Positions 48,209 to 60,959 of a DNA stretch of 64,000 bases are shown piece by piece. The translations under genes and the position numbers were made by a program. The number at the start of each line of letters is the position of its first letter. The stretch's first letter is position 1. The stretch spans positions 22,476,118 through 22,540,117 of the forward strand of contig NC_083639.1 in assembly GCF_963576545.1 (NCBI RefSeq), in the 5' to 3' direction. Source of the stretch: Limanda limanda (Eukaryota; Chordata; Actinopteri; Pleuronectiformes; Pleuronectidae). The notes under the pieces are model-generated. The model made no database searches and was not told the DNA's origin. It saw only the letters and a program-made list of their open reading frames with translations.

Positions 48209-48247
48209 TGTTGTTAATTGTTGTCCATGTGACAACAATTAACAACA
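48209..48247. repeat. perfect 17-bp stem, 5-nt loop inverted repeat
   Basis: 48209-48225 (TGTTGTTAATTGTTGTC) is exactly complementary to 48231-48247, with loop CATGT. No flanking gene. Confidence 0.92.
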
Positions 48248-48889
48248 CAATTACATCACAATGCAACACAAGGCAATGCAGGCCAGAAACAGCTAACTAA
48301 CCGAAAATCAATCAGACTCAAACATCTCTTACAGCCAACAGCTTGGGTCCTGGATATGTCACTTCTAATTCCTCTCTTGTTTGCTGTTATTTTTCTACAA
48401 GATCAACAGTAATGTTTTTTATCTTTTTTTAGCAGGTTCTCAACAGATTCCACAGTTTGTTAATGTCTACAGCAGTCCTAAGCAGTAGTAACACTCAATT
48501 ATATTTTGCCATGCACGCCACTAGGTGATGATGGCCACCACCTGAAACACTACATACATAAAAAAATGAAATACCAACTGACAAACATGCAAGAAAATGG
48601 ATTTGTGGAGCAGGAATGTTAAAGATGTCTTTCTTTTCTGTACATGATGTTCAAGCAACACCAGCAGTGTCAGGAGTAGTGCTTATAAAACCCATAAGAG
48701 TCTCAGTCTTTTAAACGGCCTTTAGGAATGATTTCATTGAAAACCTTAACAGGAAAATCAATTGGCTTTTTGAGGGCTTTAACATGCTCAAATTCTTACC
48801 AAAATTTGTGGTGAAAATGTACTTATTCTGGAGTAATTTTAAATGGCTATGGCAAAATTACTCAACGGGGTATTATGAAAAACGCAACT

Positions 48890-49600
48890 GGAAGCCCGCC
48901 ATTTTGCATTTAGTGGCCATTTTGGCCATATTCCACATTTTTACTTTAAGGTAGTTGTACCAGGGCTTTCATAAGATTAATTTCAAATTTAGATGCGTGT
49001 CATCACAACAACATGGAGATACAAACTAACAAAAAGATAGATTTTTCTTCACACGGTTTGACTGTGGCGTCAAAGTATGATTACGAGCCATCAAAACACG
49101 ATGTTCTGTATCTCGGGCATACATGGACCATGAATCCTTTGAGGCTAAGCCGTCAACAAGATCTCCAATCCTGCAGTGATCGTGTCAGTGGTCATAGATC
49201 AACGGAATCTCTGATGTCTTGCAAAGGTGACATCGCTCTCTCTCTCTTTCTCTCTCTCAGAATTGGGACATTTCCTCACACCGTGTAAACTTTGAGGTAC
49301 GGCAGAGGTTTATCCTTCGCCAAAGGACATGATGTTGTCATAACTCCACTGTGCATTGTTCTATCACCACCAAACTTCTGTCTCATGATCAGAACAGCTC
49401 TATGTATCAATATTTCCTCAGGGTCATAGCGCCACCTATTGATCAGTGTGAAAATGAAATCGTTGTAATATTGTCCAATTGACACAAAATTACTCAAGCT
49501 ACATCAAAGTCCCTACTTGAACAGATCTATTAGTCTGTATGTAATAATACTGATGGCGCCACCTACTGGCAACAGGAAATTAGCTTTGTTTTACAACTAT
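48890..49600. repeat. unclassified dispersed repeat candidate
   Basis: Contains CATAGCGCCACCTATTGATC, GATGGCGCCACCTACTGGCA ACAGG and TCGCCAAAGGACATGATG, phrases of a type I associate with common fish repeats, plus a CT-rich run at 49233-49260. Boundaries and class were not determined; the open frame at 49013-49288 is probably part of it. Confidence 0.35.
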
Positions 49601-50034
49601 CATTCAATTTACATAACATTTTCACAGTGTGATGTGCAATTGATAGTGTTGACCGTAATGAGCAATTTGCAGGCAAGGATCAACATCACCTGACGGACGC
49701 AGGAAGTGAAGGGTTTTTCCTTGCTTCAGTGCGCAAAACGCATGCACGCTTCAAAATGCATGTGCACGGGCCTGTTCAGTGCTGCTTTGCAGTCCTAGAA
49801 ATTGTAGAAATTGTTATTTTTATATTTGTATTATTTTTTAGATGCTCTCAGCCAAATATACTTAAAAAATATCTAGTTAATAAAAGCCAAAGGCAGTTAA
49901 AGAGTTCAAGCCCAGTGTTTGTATATATAATTTAATTTACCTTTAATTTCTAAAGGTATGGCTAGGGTATGTGTTTTTGTCTCCCCACAGTCACCAAAGT
50001 GCCTGCGATTTTAATCATCTTGACCTTAATATCA

Positions 50035-50096
50035 AAAGTGCCTTGAGATAATGTTTATTGAGATTTGTTGCTATACAAATAAAATTGAATTGAATG
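50035..50096 (+). mobile_element. non-LTR retroelement 3' tail
   Basis: AAAAGTGCCTTGAGATAATG followed by GCTATACAAATAAAATTGAA TTGAA is the typical fish LINE 3' terminal hairpin and A-rich tail. Confidence 0.65.
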
Positions 50097-50099
50097 GTT

Positions 50100-51965
50100 T
50101 GGGTTGCAGATATAATTAATTGTATTGTCTTTTATTTAAAGGTGTAACTAGAGTATGCTTTATAAGAATACATATATAACCAATATACTTCACTAGAAAG
50201 AAAAGACAAAGTAAAATGAAAGACAGCGCAGCAACTTCAATACACAAAACACTGAGAGCTGGCTTCTATGTTATGTCTATGTTGTATTAGGAGTCATAAT
50301 AAATAGCCTTGCCACATTCACGAGTACTTGTGTTTTCCTGTGTGCAATCTAAGAAAGATGTATTCATAACTTGCCGCTCATCATCCAATCTGGGACTGAT
50401 TTAGTTGTCTGCTGCCCAGGAGCCAGGCCGGCGCTATGGGATACTCCATCCAACACTCTGCTTTCCCACATCGAGCCAGCGGGGCCGTAGCAAGCCAATC
50501 ACCTTAGTCTACCCTGACGTGCCTGTTTAAAAAACACACGCACACACACTCCAGGTAGTGTGCGTGTCAAGTGTTTGGAGGCGATACTGTAACAGCGAGG
50601 ATATGTGCTTTGGCCTGGGGTTTAGAATATCGCCCCAAGAGAGGCTCAGGAGGTGTGTGTGTGTGTGTGTGTGATTGATCTGATGTACATGTATATATTT
50701 CTAAGTTTCTGTGACTATGAGAGAGTGAGCGCTGCATGTTTTCCAGCTTGTAACAGAAACAAAATTTAAATTTTGTATTGTACAATAACACAAATGGGCT
50801 GTTTTTAACATTACCTGCACTCATCAGTGATTTGTATGTCCTTCATTTAGGGTTTTTTCCAGATCAACCGCAGATAATATTGTAATGACAATTCATGACT
50901 TTCTGTAAAATTATTGGTTATCCTGTAATTTAAATACTTACTGAGATGAGGGAATGTGTGTGTATTTTAAAGCGGATTTGTATGTTTTTTGCAGCGTAAT
51001 ACAGAAGAAAACATATATGGAAACTTCTCAGGCATGATCTCTAGTGAAGATCAGTTTTGTTCTACTCAGGAAGCACAGTTCATACAATTTAAGTACATGT
51101 TACTGGTTTGTGTTTCCACCTGCAATCTCTTGTCGCAGTTGCAGGAACTCCATGTTGATGACCATCCTCCCTGCCCTGTTTTCAGACTTTGTCAGGGGGA
51201 TAATAATGTAATTAGGTAATGAAAGACTGTACTCATACAGGACACACTGTGGTTGTTATCAGGCTTGGAATTCTGTGACTTTTGGCGTACGAAGGCCACT
51301 TGACTTTCTGGTAAGAAACTATCATCAAATATATCCTACACCTAATTTGTGTCTAACATGTTGTTTTCCTTAAAGCCATGAGATTCTGAAATATTACACA
51401 TGACACTGGTTGTGGTTATATAATAGCAAAAATAGCTCAAACATTCAACTGTAAATTAATAATAAAATAGAGACATCTTGAGTGGAGGGGGATTGAGATG
51501 AGGGAGATGAGTGGAGGATGGCTGTCTGAGTGTGTCTTAGCAGCATGATAAGCAATAACCAAACAAGTGTAACCACATTGTAAACTGCTGTAGGGGTCTC
51601 AGAATATGTTACGTTAAGTGGTTCTAAAAAATAGCAGGGTTTGATTCAGCTAAGTTCTGAATAAATCAGCTATCAATTGCTAACAAGCTAACACTGCATG
51701 TAGGTAGTTCGGTTGTTGGTTATTTTTCTCTTTTTTTTTAATTCAGCCCTGGTGCTCAAAATCACAACCACTCCAAGCTGCAGGACTGCTGGTGTTCTAC
51801 TTATGCTTTTAAAGTGACCTTGAGATTTCAACACATAAGACGACCTAAAGGTCATGGAGGTATACAAGGACTTTGTGGTCGTTACAGCCAGCCATGAAAG
51901 TCCTGCCCTTCTTTATATCACTATATACTATTACCGACGTGCCTAACAGCCCACTTCAGTGTTTT
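50100..51965. other. intergenic, no gene recognised
   Basis: Includes a short (TG)n at 50654-50672. The region 50400-50560 is more GC-rich, but no exon was found. Confidence 0.4.
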
Positions 51966-51969
51966 TTTT

Positions 51970-52140
51970 AGCCCCGCCAAGGAGGTTATGTTTTGAACCA
52001 TGTCCGTTTGTTTCATGGTTTGTTTGAAAGCAAGATCATGCAAAACAATTAAACTTTTCTGATGAAAACTTTTCTGGAAAGGTGCTGTATTGGTCAGGAC
52101 AGAACCCATTGCATATTACATCTGGATCAGAGGAAGATTT
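51970..52140 (+). mobile_element. AAGGAGGTTATG-family dispersed repeat, copy 2
   Basis: CCCGCCAAGGAGGTTATGTT, TGTCCGTTTGTTTCATGGTT TGTTTGAAAGCAAGATCATGC and GAAAACTTTTCTGGAAAGGT match the order of the family's 5' part. Truncated. Confidence 0.55.
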
Positions 52141-55100
52141 CTTTAGTTTCTTCGAGGCTGTCCTTCTCTAGCTGACCAAAAGTTTGACTACAGGAGTAAA
52201 TCATGCAGGCATTTTATATGATGTGAGAAATCTTGCATATAACTACTCTATTTGCTTAGAAAGTTGACGCAGGTGTTTAACGATGGTAGGGCAGTTTGCT
52301 TTTTGCATTCGTACTAAAGATATTTCTTTACCCTCAAACTTGTATCCTTCAGCTGAGAATCCTTTTCAGACATTCCACAGTCCTGCTGATATTTGTTCTT
52401 AACCGAAAGCCTCAGCATGCTGTGTGCATGTTCTGCTGTGGACTGACACATGGGCTATGTGTGGAATGCACATGTTGTGTCGGAGACATTCTAGGATGTC
52501 TTCTAGGAAAGGTGAGGGTGACTTTTGTTGAGTCATGTGCTTCCACCAAAACCATAAAAGTATCTCCTGTATGTGTGGAATTCCTAGACCAAATGCATTT
52601 TGCGTGATGCCACTCGGTCAATCACATCTGTGAATTCCAATGATCATTTGAATAAAACCATAATGCTAGACATTATGATGCTCTGGACATTTGCCTAGAC
52701 CTTTCTGAATTTTAAGTCATGGTGCGACGAGCAGCAAACATTTATCAGCTTTGACTCCCTCATCCTTTGAAAAGTTCTCCTTAGATTCAAAAAAATGTTT
52801 TTGTTCTTGCACCTGATATGGAAAAAATCATTTACATTCTCTTTTGTACAGTTTCTGATCAGAGATACATTTTCAGTGGGCTGATAATGGTCATCATTAT
52901 CCGTCTTTATCTCCCCAGTGGCATTAGATCCAATTATGGGTTGTAGTTGTTGGTCCCTACACATGATATATCTTATATCAAATCAGATCCTGTGGTTTCA
53001 GCTCAGATCCTACAGACAGATTATCCTCAAACAAGTTTGGAAGGGCATTTCTGCGACATTGACCTCTCTCAAGTGCAGTAGTTAATCCTCACTCAATATG
53101 TAGCTGATGGGATGGACTTTTTCAACAGATTGAACCTTCTTATGCAACCTTTTTGCATTTTGGTCATAGGTTGTTTAAGATAGTTGGTATTTATACTCCA
53201 CATTTGTTTTGATTGTTGACAGTGATGTGATGTTGATAAAAAGAGCCCTCAAAGAACACCTCAGACTTACTTGAACATCTAAAAATGTTTGTGTTTGTTT
53301 AGTTGGCTGAACTATACCTGTATTTATTTGACATTTTATTGAAACACTGCATTGGGGAAAAAGAAGAAATCATGTTAATGTTTTACACTTTTCAATCATT
53401 GCAGTTACATTATAGTCCCTAACTGGCCCTCATCCTAACACACAGTACCATAGTGTTCCATTCATCTCCACACAAATCTGATGAATTGTCATGTAAGAAG
53501 TTTTGATCTGTAACAAATGGCCTGCTAACTAGTATTGCTTGTATATTCTGCTATCACATATGTGTTCAGATGAGTTTTAAAGATATTCATCTCCTGAGTG
53601 TATATATAGTGGTGGACCACCAGATGAACTGTTGAGTTAGTCTCTGGGAAACCAAAGTTCTGTTTTCATGTACCAAATCATGAACTAAAAATGTGACCTA
53701 AAAAAGAGCAGGGGTGATCTTTTAAAAGAGGAGACTGCCTGTCTGACCTGAGAAATAAACTGCTATATATTGTGTACATTTCATGTTGATATAGGATGTC
53801 TGTTGAGAAGGTAGCTCATAAACTATAGGAATTTGCTTATTTTACGTTGTCCTCTTGTGATATTTCCCTGAGCAGATCCCATTTCCTTTCTGACATTTGA
53901 GTGTTTATAGGGTACCTGGGATACAGAATGACATTGTATTTAACCATCTTAGTTATTGTGAAAGGAGGACAACTTGTTTAGGCTGCATATTGATGCTTCA
54001 ATATAAATCCTTCAGTTTAATTTGTCCTCAGAGACCTGAAACCTATTTTACTTAAAATAGATGCTTGTTGGAGACATTTTTAAAAGGGAGCATGAGAGCT
54101 TTTCCTCCACTCATGTGTGTACATTGAGAACATTGAGTCTGAAGTAGAGAAATCCCGTTTCCCACAAATATAATGTGTATTATTTCTAGTAATGCCTGGC
54201 CGATTGAGTCTGTGGGTTTAACTGTGTTATAAATGTGATATTTATTTTGTGGGTGGCTGACCATATAGCTATGAGATCAAGTGTCCAGAGCAGACTCATC
54301 CAAATAACACCACAACTGTGCATGATAAAATCTCCCCACTTTTTCCAATGTGGTAAAGCTGCCTCAAGCAACCTTTAAAGAATGCAGAGTTGTGACCTTT
54401 TGCCTCGAGGCAGGCAATGATTGTCAAACCAGTCGACTTCCAAGGGCGATGGAAAAATTCCAGCCAAACTTGTCACTCATGTTGAGAAGCAGTTAGCATC
54501 CATTGGCTGACACAAGTGTTGAGTTATTATCATGTGTTTTTCCACTAGGTTAGCAGATTGACTCTAAATACTGCCTTACATAAAGGCCTTATGCAAAGAA
54601 TAAGCTGGTCAGAAGCATTAATCAGAGTTGATTGTTGTTAAGCCCAGCCTGTGGAGAGCACAACAAAGAAGGGAGGTCCACACATCAATCATTTAAATAA
54701 ACAATGATTTATTGAAATCAACTTAAGCAAAGTGAATTTGACCACGGGCCCAGTCAAGGCCTGTATTCCATTCAAGTTTTACAGTGTACTGACCCTTTAA
54801 TACTGAATCAAACTAACTAAAGGCCCACAGATCATCTATATTGATACATGCCAGTAAAAGATGGACTGAGACAAGGAATTTCCCCGAGATTACAATAATT
54901 TATTCAGCAAATGACAATTTCGACGATATTTAAAGCAGAACATTTTATCCATACAAGAAGCTTAAAATTGTAAAAATGCCATATATATACACCTAAATGT
55001 GTGTGTATATATATATAGAATACTTAACAGGGTACATCAACAATAGGAAAGGAGAGTGCTTAAGGGTGATTTGGCTGTGGCTGCTGACAGTGGGAGGACA

Positions 55101-55320
55101 AAGTTATACTGGGACGGAGTACGTTCACACACGTTCACATACACACACACAGAGAAAAACTTAAACAGAACAGCAATGGCCTTCAGCATCTCTCCTGGTT
55201 ATAGCACTGCACGCAGCTGTCATAACCTGTTGCACCAGGGGTCACATGGAAAGGGACTGCATGCATAAACTCATGGCTTATATGGGAACCAAAGAAATTA
55301 GAAACCAGGAAGTAGGAGGT
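52141..55320. other. intergenic, no gene recognised
   Basis: Nothing coding was supported. A segment around 54700-54960, with AATAAACAATGATTTATTG and similar, may be a retroelement end, but without further support. Confidence 0.4.
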
Positions 55321-55322
55321 GC

Positions 55323-55819
55323 TAAAGGCCGATTTATACTTGGGTTTTACGCAGGCACGCTAGCACGCAAGACCCTTGCGTACCCCCTCTTGCGGCTTGC
55401 GTGCGTCCACCAATTTTTCTAACTATACGACAAAGCTACGCAAGCCTCACGCAGCCTGCAAGGCTGTGATTGGTCTGCTAACTACATCCTTTCCGGAGTC
55501 GCATTTCCGGTTTCATGCAGAAGAGATCCGAAAGTATGACCACTTGTATAACCCGTCACTGACTATGAAAAGGCTATGAGGAGCAGCAGTGGCGATGTAA
55601 ATAAACAGTCGACGACGACTGCCACATACAAAGAAGGCGTCTCTAAGGCCGTCTTCGACAAAACTCGTTACTCCGCCTAGTGTCCTGGCAGGGAATTGCT
55701 TTGCAACACGCGCAACCCCTTGGGGAACCATAAACCAAAACGAGTCCGTCGATGCAACTGTGTGGCCAGCCGCAGTTGCAGCCGCAGTTGCAGTCGCAGT
55801 ACTATAATTCGGCCTTAAG
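55323..55819. mobile_element. Harbinger-like MITE with a MADF remnant
   Basis: Ends TAAAGGCCGATTTATACTTG and, as reverse complement of the right end, TAAGGCCGAATTATAGTACT form inverted repeats. Inside, the + strand reads FHAEEIRKYDHLYNPSLT, resembling the start of MADF/SANT-type domains found in the second protein of PIF/Harbinger elements. GCAGTTGCAGCC repeats occur near the right end. About 500 bp, so an internally deleted copy. Confidence 0.55.
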
Positions 55820-56024
55820 GCCTACCGATATCTACAGTAGCCCTTGAGGGACATTTCACTACCGGGTACACTGAGTATGTTTAATCAATAATCAGTAGTG
55901 AGGTGTAGTTGTTGGATGATGTGTAACTGCCTGGATGCCCACATTTCATTTTCCACCTCTTAACTTTGTCAAATCAGTTTCACAGTTTCACAAAAGCATT
56001 TTTTCTTCAAGCTCTCTTTACCTC

Positions 56025-56345
56025 AGGCAAGGAGGTTATGTTTTCAATGTTGTTTTCTGACTGTTACAAGGACTAGGCAAAAACTACTTAACTAATTTTA
56101 TTAAAATTTGGAGAAAAGATGGGACAGGGGGCAAAGGCAAATAAGTTACTATTTTAAAGACAGAGGCAAATGCGGGGCATTCTTTCAAAAAAAAGAAAGA
56201 AAGTTTTTCACGTTTTCACCAATTTAACATAAAATTATTCATAGATCTTGATCAAATCAGGCATATTTAGGGGGCTGGTATCTATGAGTGTGTGCAATTT
56301 GTTGAAGCTTAAGGGGACTGTTGGGCTTTGGCAGAGGTATGTGCC
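56025..56345 (+). mobile_element. AAGGAGGTTATG-family dispersed repeat, copy 3
   Basis: The longest copy: GGCAAGGAGGTTATGTTTTC, AAAAACTACTTAACTAATTT, AAAATTATTCATAGATCTTG ATCAAATCAGGCATATTTAG, GGTATCTATGAGTGTGTGCA, ending GGCAGAGGTATGTGCC. The block order is the one I know for this fish repeat; no ORF. Confidence 0.65.
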
Positions 56346-56349
56346 CAAC

Positions 56350-57535
56350 TGACTGGTGTTGTAATGGTGCAGATGCTGTATTCTATGAGCTGAGGTTGCA
56401 CAATTAAACATTGTTTACTTCAACAAAGTGTGATAAAAGAGTTTGATGATGATGCTGATCACCTAGAGGCAAGAACTGTTCAACCTCAGAAAAACCTGAC
56501 AAACAAAAGACTTATCGTTTATCCAGATGCAAGGGACTGCAATCTACTGATGTTCACGTTGATGATCTGAAGAAAGTTAGTTTGGAACCTTAAATGAAAG
56601 ACATTGATAACAGACAGAGTTGCATATGGTATAAATATCAAATACTAAGCAGACTGATAAAAAAGTCACGGTACAATAGGAAGTGGACATTTGCTTTGCT
56701 AGCAACGTGAGATTCCAAAAGCTACATGAATAAACCATAGTGCCAGTTCTGAAACCGAATAGAAAGAAAGCCCAGACTGTAAGCAAACTCACTGAAAGTA
56801 AAACCAAAGTCATACGGTGGAAGATTTGGATCTGAACATAGACAGAGAAAGAGTCCTGCACATGGCATGAGATGTTTGGTCACAGTAATTCAGCAGAATA
56901 CCTAGGATCGATCAATTTCTATTAGAAAAACTGTGCATAAATGTTCACAAGTCACATACATGTGAAAGTGATCAAACATTATGTGGTTAGGTTAACAAAA
57001 TAGAAAACTTTCCTCACAAGGTCTCTTAATCTTGTCCTGTCTTGTTATTTCCATGAATTGTGTTTTGTTCATAGCTGGACTGAACACATCAAAAGAATAG
57101 AAGACCATATGGTTGATGCTGACTGTTATATCTAGGAAAAGACAGTGAATTTGAATCAAAGAACACTTGAAAAATGATGCTTTAAGTTAGTGCAGACTAA
57201 TTAAATTGGTCCTGGAACCCACCATATTTAAATAGACTTTAAATATGTTCCGCCAGTAAATAATCAAGACTCTTAAGAAGGAACTAAAATAGATGTAAAG
57301 TCTGCAAACCCTGGAAAGAGTTGTTACAGAGATGCCCTAAGTGCTTTCAGTTGTCGATGTGAGCCAAGGCAACCATCAAATCGAGCTCTAGACTGTGTAT
57401 CTTTAACAAGTAAGGGCAATGGTCAGAGGCTTTCCTTTAGGATTTAATCAGCGCTGAAGGTGTTTTGGAGGTGACTGTTCCAGCAACTGGAAGGTCTGGT
57501 TGAAGTCGTGAATATGCTAGATGACCTTCTGATGA
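56350..57535. other. intergenic, no gene recognised
   Basis: Nothing supported. Confidence 0.4.
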
Positions 57536-57539
57536 CAAG

Positions 57540-57812
57540 CCCATAGTAGCATGTGTGGAAAGGACAGGAGGAGGAGTAGGTGGAGAAGAAAAAAGAGATT
57601 ATGGTGGATTTCAGGAGAAATAAGCCCCTACCTTCTCCAGTCTGCATTAGTGGGACTGATGTGGGAATTGTCCCATTGTACAAGTACCTGGGAGTGCATC
57701 TGGATAATGAACTGGAGCTGTCTAACGACACAGATGCTGCTTACAAGAAGGGCATGAGCGGCTCTACTTCCTGAGGAGGCTGTGGTATTTTAATGTCTGC
57801 AATAGGATGATA
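57540..57812 (+). pseudogene. LINE reverse-transcriptase fragment, frameshifted
   Basis: From 57580: VEKKKEIMVDFRRNK, then CISGTDVGIVPLYKYLGVHL, DNELELSNDTDAAYKKG. After a frameshift near 57755 the reading is RLYFLRRLWYFNVCNRM. The order KTKE-MVDFRR ... YKYLGVHLDN ... TDA-YKK ... RLYFLRRL is the thumb/C-terminal region of a fish non-LTR reverse transcriptase (CR1/L2-like group; exact clade unassigned). The catalytic part is absent. Confidence 0.75.
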
Positions 57813-57829
57813 TCTATCTGTCTGTCTGT

Positions 57830-59960
57830 CTCTTTACACAGAAAGAGAGTCAGGTTGATGAAGGGCAAAATGATGCAAACTCAAACTCAAAGCAATCAGC
57901 TAATCTGAGTTGGATGTTGAATACTGTTATTCAAAATCTCACAAAAACTTTTCAAAAGTGAGACAAGTGATGCTTGACAAAATTCTCATGACACATATAG
58001 TGGAAATGTGTTGAATGGTAGTGCCGCAGCAGACACACTGATGGTGCAGACACACAGGCGAGGGAGCTACACCAGTACAAAGACAGTGTGTTCCAGATGG
58101 TAAAGAAACCAGACTTTGTTTGAGTTTAAGGTAACTACATTGCTTTGTCCCATTTCCATTAAATTGTTTTACTTTAACCTTGGGCCGAGTAACAGAAGCT
58201 TCCTAACTTGCAGATCTTAACTGGTTGATATCCATCGTAATTAGATTTGGTTTCGTGGGGAAAAAAGCCACTTAAGATGAATAGTTCTGAGGTCAACCTA
58301 ACTTAAGTGTATTAGACACGCTTCCTTTCTTCCCACAATCTTACATAAACTCTCCTAAGTTTAGAATAACACTTAAACTATCCAAACCTCAACATTTCCA
58401 CAATTTAGCCGAGTCATTTAAGCCATATGGCTTCTCCTTTATTGCTTGACACAACCAAGGCAACATCAACAGGCAGGACCTATTGAGAGGCTAATGCAAA
58501 TCCCAAATGTATTGCAGGCCCATGGTCATAATATCAAAGAGTTCAGGGGGGTAGTTTAGTCCCTCCTTTTTAGACATGGGTGTCCGCAAATTTCCATTTG
58601 TGTTTATTCTTTGAGTCTAAGTAAATCACTTTGGTATCCCTTAACACCTGCAAAAATACTTAATAAGTTTGCCTCAAGGCAAAAGAATCGGCAGCTCTTT
58701 CCAACCCAGCCTGCACCTCAGCGAGTGAAGTGGTGCACGATAAGTGAATTCAGCAGAACTCTGGCCTTTATTTGTATTAATCTACAATTTTTTCTGGTTA
58801 TTATCTGGTTGTTTTGATTACACTTTTCAGAGAACTCTCCAACCAAGGAGGTGTTGCAGTGTGTTCATTAGCATTGTTTGACGGACACCGGTGGTTACAT
58901 TCCATGACCCTTTGCTTGTTTACACTTTCACTGAACCACCATGCAAATCCTAGTCTGCCAGGAGATACACAACCAATTTATTATGCATTCCATCCAAGGG
59001 GTGGGCATTTCTGTGTTGAGTTTAGGTGGCAGAATTTACTGCAGCTAGCATGAGTTGAAGCAGTTTTTATAATACAAGAAATATTGGGAGCAAAGTCTGT
59101 GACACATTCTCCCTCTTTTATATTATAATTTTGGCTAGAAGCGCAATTGTTCAGCAGCCTGTGAGATGAGGACCTCCCTTCAGTCTGCACACAGCTTTCC
59201 CATTATTGTAAGTTTGACTCGAAAATTTGACCCAGCTGTGGTCTTTACATACAAGCCGCAGACTGGCAGAGAGTTGAACACACTGGAGGGTAGATAAAGG
59301 AAGTCAGACTCGGCTGACAGATGCTTAAACACTAACTTGATGCATGACACAGCCATTTTTACTACTCCGGACATTCAGACTCGAAGAATGTCTTAGTTTA
59401 AGACGATTCATAATTGTGTAAACTTTGAGATGACGTGGACCACCTACCATTACGTACCATCAATCACCTCAGCATCTGAGCTGACGTGAGCGGCAGTGTT
59501 GGGAATGTTTCCCTCGCAATCAAAAAGACTTATATGCATCTAGCTTCTCTTGCTCTTGAAGCATTCTTCAGATATCTCTATATAATCTTAAACTTGTACT
59601 AAATACTGTTGTGAGCGTTCCGAATGTGTTTTTTATTCTCAGAAAGTTCAAATTTGTTGAACTTTGACCTGACCTGAGCCATATCACTGTCAACCCCTTT
59701 GAACTGAGAGATGGATGGACATTTACGCACTGAATTTCCAGAACTATACGATGGCAAATTTGAAACTACATGCAGCTGCCACCGTAGTTACAGGAAAACA
59801 GCTTGAGGCTCTGGAGCATAATGTCCGCCTGCTGGAAACATTAGCATTGTAGATAAGGTGGCATGTTTAGCACAGCAATGAGCTAAGTCTCAAAAGGGGT
59901 AAATACTGCGCCAACAAATATGGATTCTTAAGCACATAACCACAGATTTCAGTCAGTTGC
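57830..59960. other. intergenic, no gene recognised
   Basis: Nothing supported beyond short frames without domains. Confidence 0.4.
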
Positions 59961-59965
59961 CTACA

Positions 59966-60250
59966 TTTAAACAGGCCACTTCCTGTCACCTTGGACCACT
60001 CTCGTTCTCCCTATGCATGTTACTCCTGGTACAAGTCATCAACAGGCGTAATGTTGAAATCAATCTCTACGCACATGACACTGAATTGTACCTTTCTCTT
60101 AAACCCAATGAATTCTGACAACTAAACACTCAACAACTGCCTCTCAAATGCTGGATGGCCCAGAACTCTCTGCCACTAAACGTGAACAAGACTGAGGTTA
60201 TGATTATTGGCCCTGGCTCAATAACACTTGTACAGCTAAACATCTGGCCT
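59966..60250 (+). pseudogene. LINE reverse-transcriptase core fragment, decayed
   Basis: Reads HLGPLSFSLCMLLLVQVINR and then EINLYAHDTELYLSLKPNEF, a stop, and LPLNVNKTEVMIIGPGS. This is the FADD/YADD catalytic block and following KTE-V-I-GP motif of non-LTR reverse transcriptases. The catalytic YADD is YAHD, and a stop and frame breaks are present, so it is inactive. Confidence 0.75.
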
Positions 60251-60780
60251 CTGCGTCCAAAATATGAATGAAAACTGCAAGAACCTTAAATTGTTTAGCA
60301 AACAAACATGTTAATGCAGTTGTCCAGTGATGTTTCTGCAACTCAGGCAACTCTCCCAGATCAGCTAAATTTGATCCAGGAGTAATCTTAAATAGTTGTT
60401 ATAACAGGATATTTACCCAATTGCATTGATTATAATGCTGCAAGATGTTGGTTCCTCAAAGTTATTTGATAGGTCTTCAGGAAGGGACAGTCAAGGCAAC
60501 TACATTTGTTTTCCATGACAATAAAGTATAGCTCAGGCAGCCAACATGAGCTGTGCTGCTCTAATCATGTGAGATGCCTCACTCTCTATAATGCACACAC
60601 CTTCCAATTTGTTGCTCCGACAGGGTTAAAGATGTCTTCTCATCACTCCCTATTATATTATTATACTATAGTAATGAAGTTTGACGACAAACTCTAACTA
60701 TGTTCTGCTGCTGCAATAAACATTTCAAAGAGAGAGTTTTCTGATTGAAATATGAGTAAAATAATCTAAACAGATGATTG

Positions 60781-60957
60781 ACCATTGTTATGTCCCCACC
60801 CACGGGAACCCTGATTTGCCCCTCATAGAACAACAAAGTGCTGCTAATAGATGCACTGTATAAATGTGTGTGTGAATGTAAAAACTGTACTGTAAAGCGC
60901 CTTGAGTGGTCATCAAGACTACAAAAGCGCTATATAAATACAAAACCAAAACCATTA
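60781..60957 (+). mobile_element. LINE 3' tail
   Basis: TTTGCCCCTCATAGAACAAC, AATGTGTGTGTGAATG, AAAGCGCCTTGAGTGGTCAT, then AGACTACAAAAGCGCTATAT AAATAC. This is a well-known fish LINE 3' terminal structure. It could belong to the same decayed element as the reverse-transcriptase fragment 600 bp upstream. Confidence 0.65.
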
Positions 60958-60959
60958 CC

